This document shows, piece after piece, positions 1-8,516 of a DNA stretch of 64,000 bases (its first letter is position 1; the number at the start of each line of letters is the position of its first letter). The notes under the pieces are model-generated. The model did not search any database. It worked only from the letters and a program-made list of their open reading frames with translations, and was not told where the DNA came from. Both the position numbers and the translations under genes were made by a program. Origin of the DNA: an uncultured Roseibium sp. Lineage in GTDB: Bacteria; Pseudomonadota; Alphaproteobacteria; Rhizobiales; Stappiaceae. The stretch covers positions 4,934,001 through 4,998,000 of the forward strand of contig NZ_OY769915.1 in the NCBI RefSeq assembly GCF_963669205.1, in the 5' to 3' direction.

Positions 1-1475
1 ATGAACGCATCCAGAAAACCCGTGTCGGCAACATGCGGCTCGAGACGGCTGAGCTGTTCCAGGTCGTCGACCCAGCCTTCCCCGATCGTCTTGGTGATCA
101 GGCTCCGGAGCGGCGGGTTGCAGCTGTAGAGCCAGCGGCGCGGCGTGACGCCGTTGGTCTGGTTGATGATACGGCCCGGATAGGTCTGGTTGAGATCGTG
201 AAAAACCGTTTTCTTGACCAGTTCGGAGTGCAGTGCCGATACGCCGTTGACCCGGTGTGCCATGACGAAGGCGAGCTCGCCCATCTTGACCGCATGGTCC
301 TCGATGATCCGGACATGGCTGCCGGTCACGGCCAGGTGTTCTTCCTCGATGACCTCGATGATCTGGAGATGACGCGGCAGCGTGCGCGCAAACAGGCCGA
401 GATCCCACCGTTCAAGCGCTTCCGGCAGCAAGGTGTGGTTGGTGTAGGCCAGACAGGCCTTCGCGATGTCGATCGCCCTCTTCATCTCGACACCGTTCTC
501 GTCCACCAGCAGCCGGACAAGTTCGGGCCCGGCAATCGCCGGGTGCGTATCGTTGAGCTGGATGGCGACGTGATCCGGCAGGGTGTCGATATCGAACCCT
601 TCCGACTTGAAGCGGCGGACAATGTCCTGCAGCGAGGCGGAGGTGAAAAAATACTCCTGCTTCAGGCGGAGTTCCTTGCCCGCTTCCGTCGTGTCGTCGG
701 GATAAAGAACCCTAGAAATCGCGCGGGCAAGGGCTTCGGGAACCACGGCACCCACGAGGTCTCCACGATTGAAACTGCCCAGATCGAACAGAACCGTCGG
801 CTTTGCGGACCAGAGCCGCAGCGTGTTCGCCCAGCGCGCCTTCCAGCCGAGGATGGGCGTGTCATAGGCGTTGGCGATCACCGTTTCGGCCGGGTCCCAT
901 GTTCCGTTGGCATGTCCGCCGAAGCCGACCGGATAGTTGACTTCCGGCCGCTCGAATTCCCACGTGTGGCGTTGCGACAACCAGCCCTCGGCCACCTCGA
1001 TCTGGCGGCCGTTATCGAAATGTTGCTCGAACAGACCGTGTTCATACCGGATACCGTAACCGTAGGCCGGGATACCGAGCGTCGACAGACTGTCGAGAAA
1101 GCAGGCGGCCAGCCGTCCCAGACCGCCATTGCCGAGCGCGGCGTCCGGTTCGTCATGGACGACCTCGTCATAATCGAGACCGAGGCTCTCCAACGCCGCG
1201 CGCGAGGCGCTTTCGGCCCCGAGATTGACGGCCACATCTTCCAGAAGACGGCCGATCAGGAATTCCATCGACAGGTAGTAAACCCGCTTGCCGGCAGCTT
1301 CATAGGTTTTGCGGGTGGACTGAAACCACGGATCGACGACAAGGTCACGCAAGGCCAGCGACAGGGACGTGCGCCAGTCGTAAAGGGTCGCATTCGCCGT
1401 ATCCTTGCCGAGCGACTTCTTCAGATGGCGCAGAATGTTGAATTGCAGATCTTCAGAGGCAATCGTCTTCGTCAA
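1..1475 (-). CDS. glgP: Glycogen phosphorylase, N-terminal part (runs off the window)
   Basis: Translating the minus strand gives about 491 residues of a glycogen/maltodextrin phosphorylase (GT35), which cleaves alpha-1,4-glucan with phosphate to glucose-1-phosphate in the cytoplasm. Visible family signatures include VYYLSMEFLIGR near residue 75, ALGNGGLGRLAACFLDS, and AIQLNDTHPAIAGPELVRLL, followed by RIINQTNGVTPRRWL. The family is about 800-830 residues, so the C-terminal PLP-binding lysine half lies beyond base 1. The frame has no ATG near the start of homology. The chosen start is TTG at 1475-1473 with AAGGA about a dozen bases upstream, giving an N-terminus LTKTIASEDLQFN. A 20-codon open frame ends just upstream. 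Function is certain by family; the start is less so. Confidence 0.93.
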   Translation of the reverse strand, partial: MTKTIASEDLQFNILRHLKKSLGKDTANATLYDWRTSLSLALRDLVVDPWFQSTRKTYEAAGKRVYYLSMEFLIGRLLEDVAVNLGAESASRAALESLGLDYDEVVHDEPDAALGNGGLGRLAACFLDSLSTLGIPAYGYGIRYEHGLFEQHFDNGRQIEVAEGWLSQRHTWEFERPEVNYPVGFGGHANGTWDPAETVIANAYDTPILGWKARWANTLRLWSAKPTVLFDLGSFNRGDLVGAVVPEALARAISRVLYPDDTTEAGKELRLKQEYFFTSASLQDIVRRFKSEGFDIDTLPDHVAIQLNDTHPAIAGPELVRLLVDENGVEMKRAIDIAKACLAYTNHTLLPEALERWDLGLFARTLPRHLQIIEVIEEEHLAVTGSHVRIIEDHAVKMGELAFVMAHRVNGVSALHSELVKKTVFHDLNQTYPGRIINQTNGVTPRRWLYSCNPPLRSLITKTIGEGWVDDLEQLSRLEPHVADTGFLDAF

Positions 1476-1833
1476 CTTTGTCTCGCTTTCCTTACCGGTG
1501 TTTGGAAGGGCGTTCGATCCTGAACGGCTTCCGGTTTCCGGACGTCTTTTTCATCTCAAGAGCCCATCGGTGTTGCTGCCGGACCTCGATATCACAGTTT
1601 GGTGCCGATCACCGCCCTTTCGCCCTCGCCCGTTCCCTCTGGCGCAAAGCTTCCAGGCAATCGGCCACATGTCATGGCTCAAGCACTTTTTCCGGTCCTG
1701 TGCAACAGCACGCGCGGTTTGTCGGGGTTTATCCCTTTCAAAAAAGTCATGTTCTCTGGAATTTTTCCGATGCGGGTCCGTTTCTCACATGACCGCAGCG
1801 TTGCGGTTGCAGCAAACGTTGAGAGAGACAGAC
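1476..1833. other. Divergent intergenic region with a 20-codon leader ORF
   Basis: This stretch separates glgP (minus) from the NTPase gene (plus). On the minus strand an ATG at 1554 opens 20 codons (MKKTSGNRKPFRIERPSKHR) ending in TAA at 1494-1492, 16 bases before the glgP TTG start. The peptide is strongly basic. The TAA overlaps the AAGGA that could serve glgP, so translation of the short frame could couple to glgP. It has no clear ribosome binding site of its own. I see no convincing promoter or hairpin in the rest of the stretch. Confidence 0.3.
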
Positions 1834-2889
1834 ATGGAACCGATTGCCCCCACCCGGCTGACAGCCGCCAAGAAATCCTATGCCGTGCGCCGCGTGAATT
1901 TTTCCGATTGCAGCCACCTTGCGACGAACGACTGCACGCCGAAGCCGGGCGACATCGTCCTGGCGCGCGTTCAGGCGCTCGGCTCGCACAAGCGGATCGA
2001 ACTTCCGAACGGACGGAAGGCCTCATTGCGCGAAGGTGATGAAATAGTACTTGCCTTCGGCAACAGATACGCACCTGACCAGTACGAAGCCTACGTTCCC
2101 GAAACACTGGAAACCTGCCACATGGTGGCCGCGGGCGGCATCGCCGCCAGGGCAGCCTCCTGGCATGACAAACTGTCGGGTCCGACAATCGTGGAACCGG
2201 TCGGCGTATTGTGCGCGGCCGACGGCAGGGCCCTCAACCTCACCGACTACGCCCTGCCGACGATCGCATGTTCCATGCCCTCGTGTGTGTTCGGCGTCTT
2301 CGGCACATCCATGAACGCAGGCAAGACGGCCACGGCCGCCGCGCTCGTGCACGGCTTCGCAAAGAGCGGGTACAGGGTCGGCGCACTGAAAGTCACCGGC
2401 ACCGCCGCCGGCGGTGATCCGTGGCTGATGCATGACTCCGGCGCTGCAAAGGTCCTCGATTTCACTGACGGCGGCCTTGCGACGACCTTCGGGACGCCGC
2501 TCGACAAGATCGTCGGTACGACGCGGAACCTGCTGCGGACCCTCTACAGATCGCAATGTGATGTCGCCGTCGTCGAGATAGCCGACGGATTGTTCCAGGA
2601 GGAGACCCGTCAGATCGCGTCCAGCCCCCTGATGCATTCGCTCTTCGACGGCGTCGTTTTCGCCGCAGGAGATGCCCTTGGCGCCGTCGCCGGCACCAGA
2701 AGCCTGCAGCAACTGGATTACCGGGTTCTCGGTGTGTCGGGAGCGGTCATGCAGTCACCGCTTGCGGTGCGCGAAATCAACATGAACGTGGACATTCCCG
2801 CCTTTTCCCTGACGGACCTGCAATCACCGGGCACGATATCCGACATCATGGAGCAGACGCTCTGCGGGCAACTCGCGGTGGCGCAGTGA
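1834..2889 (+). CDS. P-loop NTPase of unknown function (MobB/DUF1611-like Walker A)
   Basis: The 351-residue protein has two parts. Residues about 30-150 form a small N-terminal domain (GDIVLARVQALGSHKRIEL, then GDEIVLAFGNRYAPDQYEA) that I do not recognise by name. From about residue 155 there is a P-loop domain with Walker A GTSMNAGKTATAA and then KVTGTAAGGDPWLMHDSGA, which resembles the GDP/ATP-binding folds of MobB or DUF1611 (DgcN-like) proteins. A later hydrophobic strand, DVAVVEIADGLFQEET, could supply the Walker B acidic residues. No signal peptide or membrane segment is seen, so it should be cytoplasmic. The start at 1834 follows GAGAGA; an in-frame ATG at 1789 would add 15 residues. 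The stop is one base from the next start, so it is co-transcribed with the degenerate ABC protein. The substrate is unknown. Confidence 0.75.
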   Translation: MEPIAPTRLTAAKKSYAVRRVNFSDCSHLATNDCTPKPGDIVLARVQALGSHKRIELPNGRKASLREGDEIVLAFGNRYAPDQYEAYVPETLETCHMVAAGGIAARAASWHDKLSGPTIVEPVGVLCAADGRALNLTDYALPTIACSMPSCVFGVFGTSMNAGKTATAAALVHGFAKSGYRVGALKVTGTAAGGDPWLMHDSGAAKVLDFTDGGLATTFGTPLDKIVGTTRNLLRTLYRSQCDVAVVEIADGLFQEETRQIASSPLMHSLFDGVVFAAGDALGAVAGTRSLQQLDYRVLGVSGAVMQSPLAVREINMNVDIPAFSLTDLQSPGTISDIMEQTLCGQLAVAQ

Positions 2890-2890
2890 C

Positions 2891-4429
2891 ATGAGCCACC
2901 GGCCCACATGGCCGGGCCTTCCACCGGTATGGAATGCCCGGCGCGGTCTTGTCTGCGCCTGGCTGGTCCTGACCGGCTTCGCGCAGACACTGGGCGCAAT
3001 CGCGCTGTCGACCGGTTCGGCCGCCTTGCTGACCGGCAAAGCCGACGTTCACGGCGCTCCCGTCCTGATGGTGCTCTGCCTATCCACGCTTGTCACACTC
3101 GGCGCCTTCATCCTTCAGAACCGTGGCGCCGAACGGTTTGCGCTCTCCTATGTACACGACGTGAGATTGGCCTATGCCCGCCATGTCCTCCTATTGCCCT
3201 TCGACGGAAAATCACCCGCGACAGGCCTGTCGCTGACAAGGCTTGTCAACGACTTGGGAGCCGTGAAGCTGTGGCTCTCCAGGGGATTGATTGCGCTCGT
3301 GACCTTGGGGGCGACCCTGCTGACGCTAGCAGGCTGGATCGTCGCGGTGCGCCCGTCCTACCTCGTCCCCCTGACCGTGGGGCTCACCGTCTGGGTTCTG
3401 GGGACGGCACTGGCGATGCCCGGCCTGCGCAGGAGCATCAGGACATCGCGGCAAAGGCGCGGCAATATCGCGATCCTGCTCGGAAGAACGCTGCCAGAGC
3501 GCCTTCCCCTCCTGCTGCACGGGAAGCTGACACCCATTCTCGACCGGCTGGCAGTCAAGAGCACAGAGATCTGTTCTCTGCTCGTTTCCCGCGCAACCTG
3601 GTCCGGAACGATGCGGGCGGCAAGCCGCGCGACGTTTCCTGTCGCTGTCATCTCCTATGCGCTGTCCGGTGGCATCGATTCGGATGCGATTGCGCAGTTC
3701 CTCCTGATTTTCGCCTTTCTGGCAGCCCAGCTGGAGGCAGGCGCAGCGGGTCTGGAGTACTTTGAGGCAAACAAGGTTGCGCGCGAAAAGCTTGACCGCG
3801 TTTTCGGCACGCCGCCGCTGGCACCGCTGGAAACAGGCCGGCTCCGGGAACCCGATTGGTCTCAACCCATCGAAATCTCCGGTCTGGAACTCCCGTCCGG
3901 CGATCGGTTCTCAGGCCTGATCAAGCCGGCAGGCTGCACCTTGCTGGAACTGGACGATCCGCAGGACCGGCGGCACGTTGCCCTGTGTCTGTGCGGCCTG
4001 ACACAGGCAGGGGCACAAGCTGCCATACGGCTTGCCGATCAGACGTTCGCCGATATTGGCCGGAAAGCGCTCTGGCGCAGCGTGACGCTCATTTCTCCCA
4101 TCAACGGGATCCCGGTCTATCAGAAGAAACGGCCGGCTGTTGTGCTCGGGTCGCGGGTGAAGGGCAAGGCCGGAGAGGAAGACATCCTCGCCAGGTTTCC
4201 CGGTCTTGTTCCGGCAGCAACAGCCACGGCCTCGCGTGCCCGGTCCGACAGGGACCAGATCCGCATTCGCATCGCACGCGCCCTGCTCCGGCAACCGCGC
4301 CTGCTCGTGGTCCAAGACGACCGTCTCCTTGGTGAAAGCGACCTGCTCGAAGATCTTCGGGAACAGGCGAGTTTGCTCGGCACCACGCTGGTCCTGATCG
4401 CACAGGGGCGAAGGATCGGGACATCCTGA
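2891..4429 (+). CDS. ABC exporter-like protein with degenerate ATPase domain
   Basis: The 512-residue protein has the layout of an ABC half-exporter: about five or six hydrophobic segments in residues 15-285 (for example LITLGATLLTLAGWIVAV-type stretches near 135-170), then a C-terminal region aligned with a nucleotide-binding domain. Its catalytic motifs have decayed. Where Walker A should be (around residue 350) there is PAGCTLLELDDPQDRRHVAL, with no GxxGxGKS. The signature region reads SRARSDRDQIRIRIARALL instead of LSGGQRQR, and the Walker B region is LLVVQDD instead of LLLDEP. The frame is open throughout, so the gene is intact rather than broken. Immediate coupling to an upstream protein with a good P-loop suggests the pair works together. 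It could be a membrane scaffold, a regulated channel, or an exporter energised by a partner. Confidence 0.7.
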   Translation: MSHRPTWPGLPPVWNARRGLVCAWLVLTGFAQTLGAIALSTGSAALLTGKADVHGAPVLMVLCLSTLVTLGAFILQNRGAERFALSYVHDVRLAYARHVLLLPFDGKSPATGLSLTRLVNDLGAVKLWLSRGLIALVTLGATLLTLAGWIVAVRPSYLVPLTVGLTVWVLGTALAMPGLRRSIRTSRQRRGNIAILLGRTLPERLPLLLHGKLTPILDRLAVKSTEICSLLVSRATWSGTMRAASRATFPVAVISYALSGGIDSDAIAQFLLIFAFLAAQLEAGAAGLEYFEANKVAREKLDRVFGTPPLAPLETGRLREPDWSQPIEISGLELPSGDRFSGLIKPAGCTLLELDDPQDRRHVALCLCGLTQAGAQAAIRLADQTFADIGRKALWRSVTLISPINGIPVYQKKRPAVVLGSRVKGKAGEEDILARFPGLVPAATATASRARSDRDQIRIRIARALLRQPRLLVVQDDRLLGESDLLEDLREQASLLGTTLVLIAQGRRIGTS

Positions 4430-4496
4430 ACATCTTTTGGAAGCAAATAGGGTGACGCCGATCAATCCTGGCCGGCGCACCCCGCTTATGGAAACG

Positions 4497-5906
4497 TCAG
4501 CACAAACCATCCGCCTGCAGCAAACCATGACCATAGACCGGGTCGTGACCCGGGTCTCCCAGGTCGAACGCGGCATTCCGCAAAAGGTCATAGATCTCTG
4601 CCGGCGTTTTGCCGGGGTGTTTCGCCCGTACGATCGCGGCAGCTGCCGACACGAAAGGAACGGCAAAGGAGGTCCCAGTCCGCCACTTTGCGCCCTTTAT
4701 CGAAGCTGCGGTCCAGATATTGACGCCCGGTGCGGCCAGGTCAATGTAGTCACCCCGGTTGGCCCGCCTGTAGACCCGTTTGTTGCGGTCCACGGCCGTT
4801 ACCGCCAGGACCTCGTCATACGCGGCTGGATAAACCGGATCCGCGGCAGGACCGCCATTGCCGGCGGCTGCGGCAAATGCAATTCGCTTGTTGTCGGAAA
4901 GATCCTGGATCGCTGCCCTGACCACGCTGTTTGGCGGCCCTGCAAGACTGAGATTGATCACCGTCACGCCCTCGTCGGCGAGCGCATAAAGCGCTTCGAC
5001 GAGCGTGAAAGCATCGGCACGTTCATCGCGGCCCGCCCGGTGGAAGGCATCGACCGCAACCAGACGGGCATGCGGCAGGAGCCCGCGCACCCGCGTCTCG
5101 GGCTGGCCGACAAGCAACGCCGCGACCGCGGTACCGTGGCTCGCTTTCGAGGCCGGAAGCGCCTCGTCCGCCAGGCGCAGGACGATCACGTCCGATCCGT
5201 TGAATACCGGATGCTTGTCATTGATGCCGGTATCTATGATGCCGATGCTGCCGACATCCGGGCAGGCGGGACCGGTTTGCGAGGAAATGCCGGGCCAGCC
5301 CACAAGCTCATAGGCAGGGCAGGTTTCCCCCTGGCAGTCGGTTTCGCCACGTTCCGGCCGGTAGTAGTGATTGAAATCGGTGTTTCGGCCCGACGGCAGC
5401 GCCCGCACGGCGTCGCGCGCGTCCGGAAGCGCAAGACCGTCCGGCACAGCCAGGCGGTAGTAGGTCTGCCCGCCGGCAGACGAGCGCTGTTCCAGCACCG
5501 TATAACCGGCGTCAAGGAGGCTTTGAAGATCCGTTGCGTTGATATTGAGTACGATGATTTCGCCGGCGACGAAAAGGACCGGTGGCGCGGCCGCGCTTCG
5601 CGGCGCACGCGGCTGCCGTTCCCGTTCGCCGAACAAACGCCTGAGCGGCGTGAAGAGACGTCCTGCACCGGCCCCCGTTGAACCGGCACCCATCGACCCG
5701 GAGCGGCCTTGCGTGCCCTGGCCGCCACCTTGTCCGCCTCCCGGATCGCTGTCATTGTCGTCATCATCGCTGTCGTCGTCGCTATCGTTGTCGCTATCCT
5801 CGTCGTCGGCATAGGCGGCCATGGGGTGCGAGCCGTCCGGTGACCATTGAACGGTCGAAGGCAGAACAAGAAACAGGGCGAAACCAAAGGCGATCAGGCG
5901 GATCAT
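4497..5906 (-). CDS. Secreted S8 family serine peptidase (subtilase) with acidic linker
   Basis: The 469-residue protein starts with a hydrophobic signal sequence (MIRLIAFGFALFLVLPS). The ATG at 5906 is preceded by AAAGGA; a longer frame upstream lacks this. Residues 34-54 are almost only Asp, Ser and Asn, followed by a Gly/Gln-rich stretch to about 80; such an acidic tract may bind calcium or act as a spacer. Residues 110-180 look like a propeptide/inhibitor-like fold. The subtilase domain has the catalytic Asp in GIIDTGI (D225), His in SHGTAVAALL (H257), oxyanion Asn in AAAGNGG (N350) and Ser in GTSFAVP (S413). It probably acts in the periplasm or outside the cell. It lies head-to-head with an ECF sigma factor, so it may be a target or modulator of that sigma system. 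Confidence 0.9.
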   Translation of the reverse strand: MIRLIAFGFALFLVLPSTVQWSPDGSHPMAAYADDEDSDNDSDDDSDDDDNDSDPGGGQGGGQGTQGRSGSMGAGSTGAGAGRLFTPLRRLFGERERQPRAPRSAAAPPVLFVAGEIIVLNINATDLQSLLDAGYTVLEQRSSAGGQTYYRLAVPDGLALPDARDAVRALPSGRNTDFNHYYRPERGETDCQGETCPAYELVGWPGISSQTGPACPDVGSIGIIDTGINDKHPVFNGSDVIVLRLADEALPASKASHGTAVAALLVGQPETRVRGLLPHARLVAVDAFHRAGRDERADAFTLVEALYALADEGVTVINLSLAGPPNSVVRAAIQDLSDNKRIAFAAAAGNGGPAADPVYPAAYDEVLAVTAVDRNKRVYRRANRGDYIDLAAPGVNIWTAASIKGAKWRTGTSFAVPFVSAAAAIVRAKHPGKTPAEIYDLLRNAAFDLGDPGHDPVYGHGLLQADGLC

Positions 5907-5964
5907 GTCAGGTCCTTTCAGGTACGCACTTTTTTCGGGAATAATCCGGTGCGTCAATCGTATT

Positions 5965-5982
5965 CGTTTCAATTACGTTTCA
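5965..5982 (-). promoter_or_regulatory. Candidate ECF sigma -35 motifs: repeated TGAAACG
   Basis: The 124-bp divergent region between the subtilase and the sigma gene carries two copies of TGAAACG on the minus strand (5965-5971 and 5976-5982) spaced 11 bp apart. TGAAAC-like hexamers are common -35 elements of ECF sigma factors. One of these copies would sit well for transcription of the subtilase gene. A matching -10 element is not clear, so this is a candidate only. Confidence 0.3.
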
Positions 5983-6030
5983 GCCGTCTGAAAATTCCAT
6001 CGGGCGCCTGATTTCCGAAAAGGTTGCCGA

Positions 6031-6519
6031 ATGCCGGATTGTTTTCACACTGCCCTGACCGAGAAATTGCCCAACTTGCGACGATTTGCGCTTTCGCTCT
6101 GCCGCTCCTCACACGTTGCCGACGACCTTGTTCAGATCACCGTCGAGCGGGCGCTTGTGGCAAGGAAAAGCTTCGACCCGTCATCGCGTATCGAATTCTG
6201 GCTGTTTCGCATTCTCAAGAACGCCTGGATCGACATGACCCGGAAACAGAAGGTGCGCGGACAGGAACTGGATATTCACGAAGCGCCAGATCTCGGCGGC
6301 AAAGACAGTCATCCGGGTGACACGAGGCTGATGGTCGCAAATGTGCTCAAGGCGGTCGACCAACTGCCGCTCGAACAGCGGGAAGTGGTCGTGCTTGTCT
6401 GCTTCGAGGAGCTGAGTTACGCCGAGGCGGCTGACATATTGGGCATTCCAAAGGGCACGATCATGAGCCGGCTGTCACGCGCACGCGCGGCAATCGCGGC
6501 AAGAACCGGAATAAATTGA
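6031..6519 (+). CDS. ECF RNA polymerase sigma factor
   Basis: This 162-residue protein is a typical extracytoplasmic-function sigma factor. Region 2 spans about residues 15-85 (FALSLCRSSHVADDLVQITVERAL, then FWLFRILKNAWIDMTRK). Region 4 spans about 105-155, with a helix-turn-helix ending YAEAADILGIPKGTIMSRLSRAR. It directs RNA polymerase to a small stress-type regulon. The gene is followed after 33 bases by a membrane anti-sigma factor and lies divergently to a secreted subtilase. Sigma/anti-sigma pairs of this sort usually autoregulate. Confidence 0.92.
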   Translation: MPDCFHTALTEKLPNLRRFALSLCRSSHVADDLVQITVERALVARKSFDPSSRIEFWLFRILKNAWIDMTRKQKVRGQELDIHEAPDLGGKDSHPGDTRLMVANVLKAVDQLPLEQREVVVLVCFEELSYAEAADILGIPKGTIMSRLSRARAAIAARTGIN

Positions 6520-6552
6520 GCCGCAGAACGTTTTCCGCACAGGACGAGAACA

Positions 6553-7314
6553 ATGATGGATGAAATGAAGATGACCGACGAAATCATCATGGCCTATGCG
6601 GACGGCCAGCTGCCGGAAGCAGAGGTGCGCAAAGTCGAACTGGCAGCCCAGGCAGACCCGGCCATACGCGAAAAAATCCGGCTTTTTACGGAAACCGCGC
6701 GCCAGCTCAAGACTGCGGCTGCAGACCTGCCACCCGTCCCCGATGCCCTGGCGCATAAAGTTTCCGCAATCCTGGAAAGGGACATCGGACGACAGGACGC
6801 TCCGCCCGACCACAATGTGGTCCCCCTCACGCGCAGGAATTGGGTGAGCCATTGGCCAACGGCGCTTGCGGCGTCCATCACGCTTGCGATCGGCGTTGCC
6901 GCCGGAGTGGGTCTCGGCCCGTTCGGCATGCAGGAAACCAAACCACCGTTCGGTATGGCGGCGCTGGCCGACCCGGAAATCGCCGTTACCCTCTCCGCTG
7001 CCGCATCCGGCAGCAGTGCGGTGCTCGCCTCGGGCGCGACGCTGAACGTGATTGCTTCTTTCATCGACGCCGACAAGACGCTTTGCCGGGAGTTCGATTA
7101 CGAGGCGGTGAACGGACCGTCGATCGTTTCGGTCGCGTGCCGCGTGAACGGCACCTGGAGCCCAAAGATCGCGATAGCGGCCAGTCACGATCAATCCGGC
7201 ACCTTTGCCCCGGCCTCGTCGCTGGATGCACTAGAAACCTGGCTCGGCACATCGGGCTTCGGCGATCCGCTCGAATTGCAGGAAGAAACACGCTGGCTCG
7301 CAGATCTGAACTGA
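6553..7314 (+). CDS. Membrane anti-sigma factor
   Basis: The 253-residue protein begins with a short cytoplasmic domain that has the zinc-less anti-sigma pattern (IIMAYADGQLPEAEVRKVE, residues 11-30). A single membrane segment follows at about 97-117 (WPTALAASITLAIGVAAGVGLG), then a periplasmic domain of about 135 residues with two cysteines (LCREFDY and VSVACRVNG). It should bind and inactivate the sigma factor encoded just upstream and release it on an envelope signal. The neighbouring subtilase is one conceivable protease in that signal path, but regulated proteolysis is not shown by the sequence. Confidence 0.85.
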   Translation: MMDEMKMTDEIIMAYADGQLPEAEVRKVELAAQADPAIREKIRLFTETARQLKTAAADLPPVPDALAHKVSAILERDIGRQDAPPDHNVVPLTRRNWVSHWPTALAASITLAIGVAAGVGLGPFGMQETKPPFGMAALADPEIAVTLSAAASGSSAVLASGATLNVIASFIDADKTLCREFDYEAVNGPSIVSVACRVNGTWSPKIAIAASHDQSGTFAPASSLDALETWLGTSGFGDPLELQEETRWLADLN

Positions 7315-8322
7315 TCACATGCTGGCGCGTTTGAACTGTGCAGGCGTTGTTCCGGTCCAGCGTTTGAACGCCACCGAGAACGCCGCCTGGTCTGAGAAAT
7401 CGAGCAGGAAAGCGACCTGCGCGATGTTGCTCTGACCCTTCAGGAGGCTCTTGGCCAGCTCGCATCTTGCGGCTTCGGCCAGCGCCTTGTAGCTGGTTCC
7501 CTCCGCGCCGAGGCGGCGTGTGAGCGTCCGCCGCGTCATGAACAGTTGCTCGGCAACCTCGTCTCCGCTCGGCAGGTGTCCGGGCAGCTGCTGGCGCACA
7601 AGCGCGACGACCTTTTCCGAAAGGCTGGCATTTTCCTTCGGCATCTGTTCCAGCCGCGCATCCCCGTGGGCACGCAAATGATCGAGCAGGGCGGAATCGA
7701 AGGTCGGGATCGGATATTGCAGGCCGCCTTCGGGCAGCTGTACACCGCTCAGGGACTGACCGTGAATGACCGCGCAATCGACATGTTCCGCAAGCTTGCC
7801 GCAATGGGCGGCGTCATTGCTGTCCAGATAGATCGTCAACGGACCGAACTCCGGACCGGCAATCTGGGTAATCCTCTTGTACATGCCGAAGACCAGAAGC
7901 TCACGGTGTCTGGGTGCCTGGTGCCCGGTGAGGACCGCGGTTTCAAGCGCGACGATCGGCCCCGCGTCCGCGTTGACCAGCTTGAATGTCAGATGCGGGT
8001 CTTCCAGCGCGTAGTATTTTTGTGCGAATTCGAGCACCTGCCCGACAGTTGCGCTGGCATTTGCCAGATAGGCAAGAAGCGTTTTCGCGCCCGGCGTTGC
8101 AAGAGCGGCACGCGCGGCAAAGGTCTGGTCTGCGAGCACATCGCAGGCAAGGGTCACCACCGCGGCCTCGGACGAGAGCTCCACGCGGGCGTCCGGGTCG
8201 GTCAGGATCTCGGGATCAAGATCAAGGTCAGCAAGAAGCTCCTCGAAAGGTCTTGGGTCTCCCCGCTCCTGCGAATAGATCTTGGCCAAGTATTTGAGCC
8301 GGTATGCGCTTAACTTCGGCAT
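7315..8322 (-). CDS. AraC family transcriptional regulator
   Basis: The 335-residue protein has an N-terminal ligand-sensing domain of the arabinose-binding (OruR-like) type and a C-terminal AraC DNA-binding domain. The second helix-turn-helix reads NIAQVAFLLDFSDQAAFSVAFKRWTGTTPAQFKR at about residues 298-331. ATG at 8322 (MPKLSAYRLKYLA) was chosen because homology begins there; in-frame codons upstream look non-coding. The gene ends one base from the anti-sigma stop (convergent) and is divergent from the following HlyD operon, which it may control. Confidence 0.88.
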   Translation of the reverse strand: MPKLSAYRLKYLAKIYSQERGDPRPFEELLADLDLDPEILTDPDARVELSSEAAVVTLACDVLADQTFAARAALATPGAKTLLAYLANASATVGQVLEFAQKYYALEDPHLTFKLVNADAGPIVALETAVLTGHQAPRHRELLVFGMYKRITQIAGPEFGPLTIYLDSNDAAHCGKLAEHVDCAVIHGQSLSGVQLPEGGLQYPIPTFDSALLDHLRAHGDARLEQMPKENASLSEKVVALVRQQLPGHLPSGDEVAEQLFMTRRTLTRRLGAEGTSYKALAEAARCELAKSLLKGQSNIAQVAFLLDFSDQAAFSVAFKRWTGTTPAQFKRASM

Positions 8323-8516
8323 GTTACCGGAACACCCTTCTCTCTTGTCCTTGCGGCCTCTCCAGCCAATCAATGCTGCCCGATTGTCCAGAAAAAGGAA
8401 ACACGTGGCCAGAGCTCAAAAGATCGGCCCACGACTTTTCACCATCTGAGCCTCGTGAACGGAACATGCTGCCCTTGGGGGGTGGCTTTTGACCGAAAAA
8501 GCAAAGGACACATATC

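Noticed and set aside
33..1523. Long open frame on the plus strand opposite glycogen phosphorylase
   Set aside because: It is the antisense of glgP; the minus strand has clear family motifs, and the plus-strand translation has no recognisable domain.
2891..4429. The ABC-like gene as a simple functional exporter
   Set aside because: Walker A and the signature motif are absent, so a normal ATP-driven exporter assignment is not supported.
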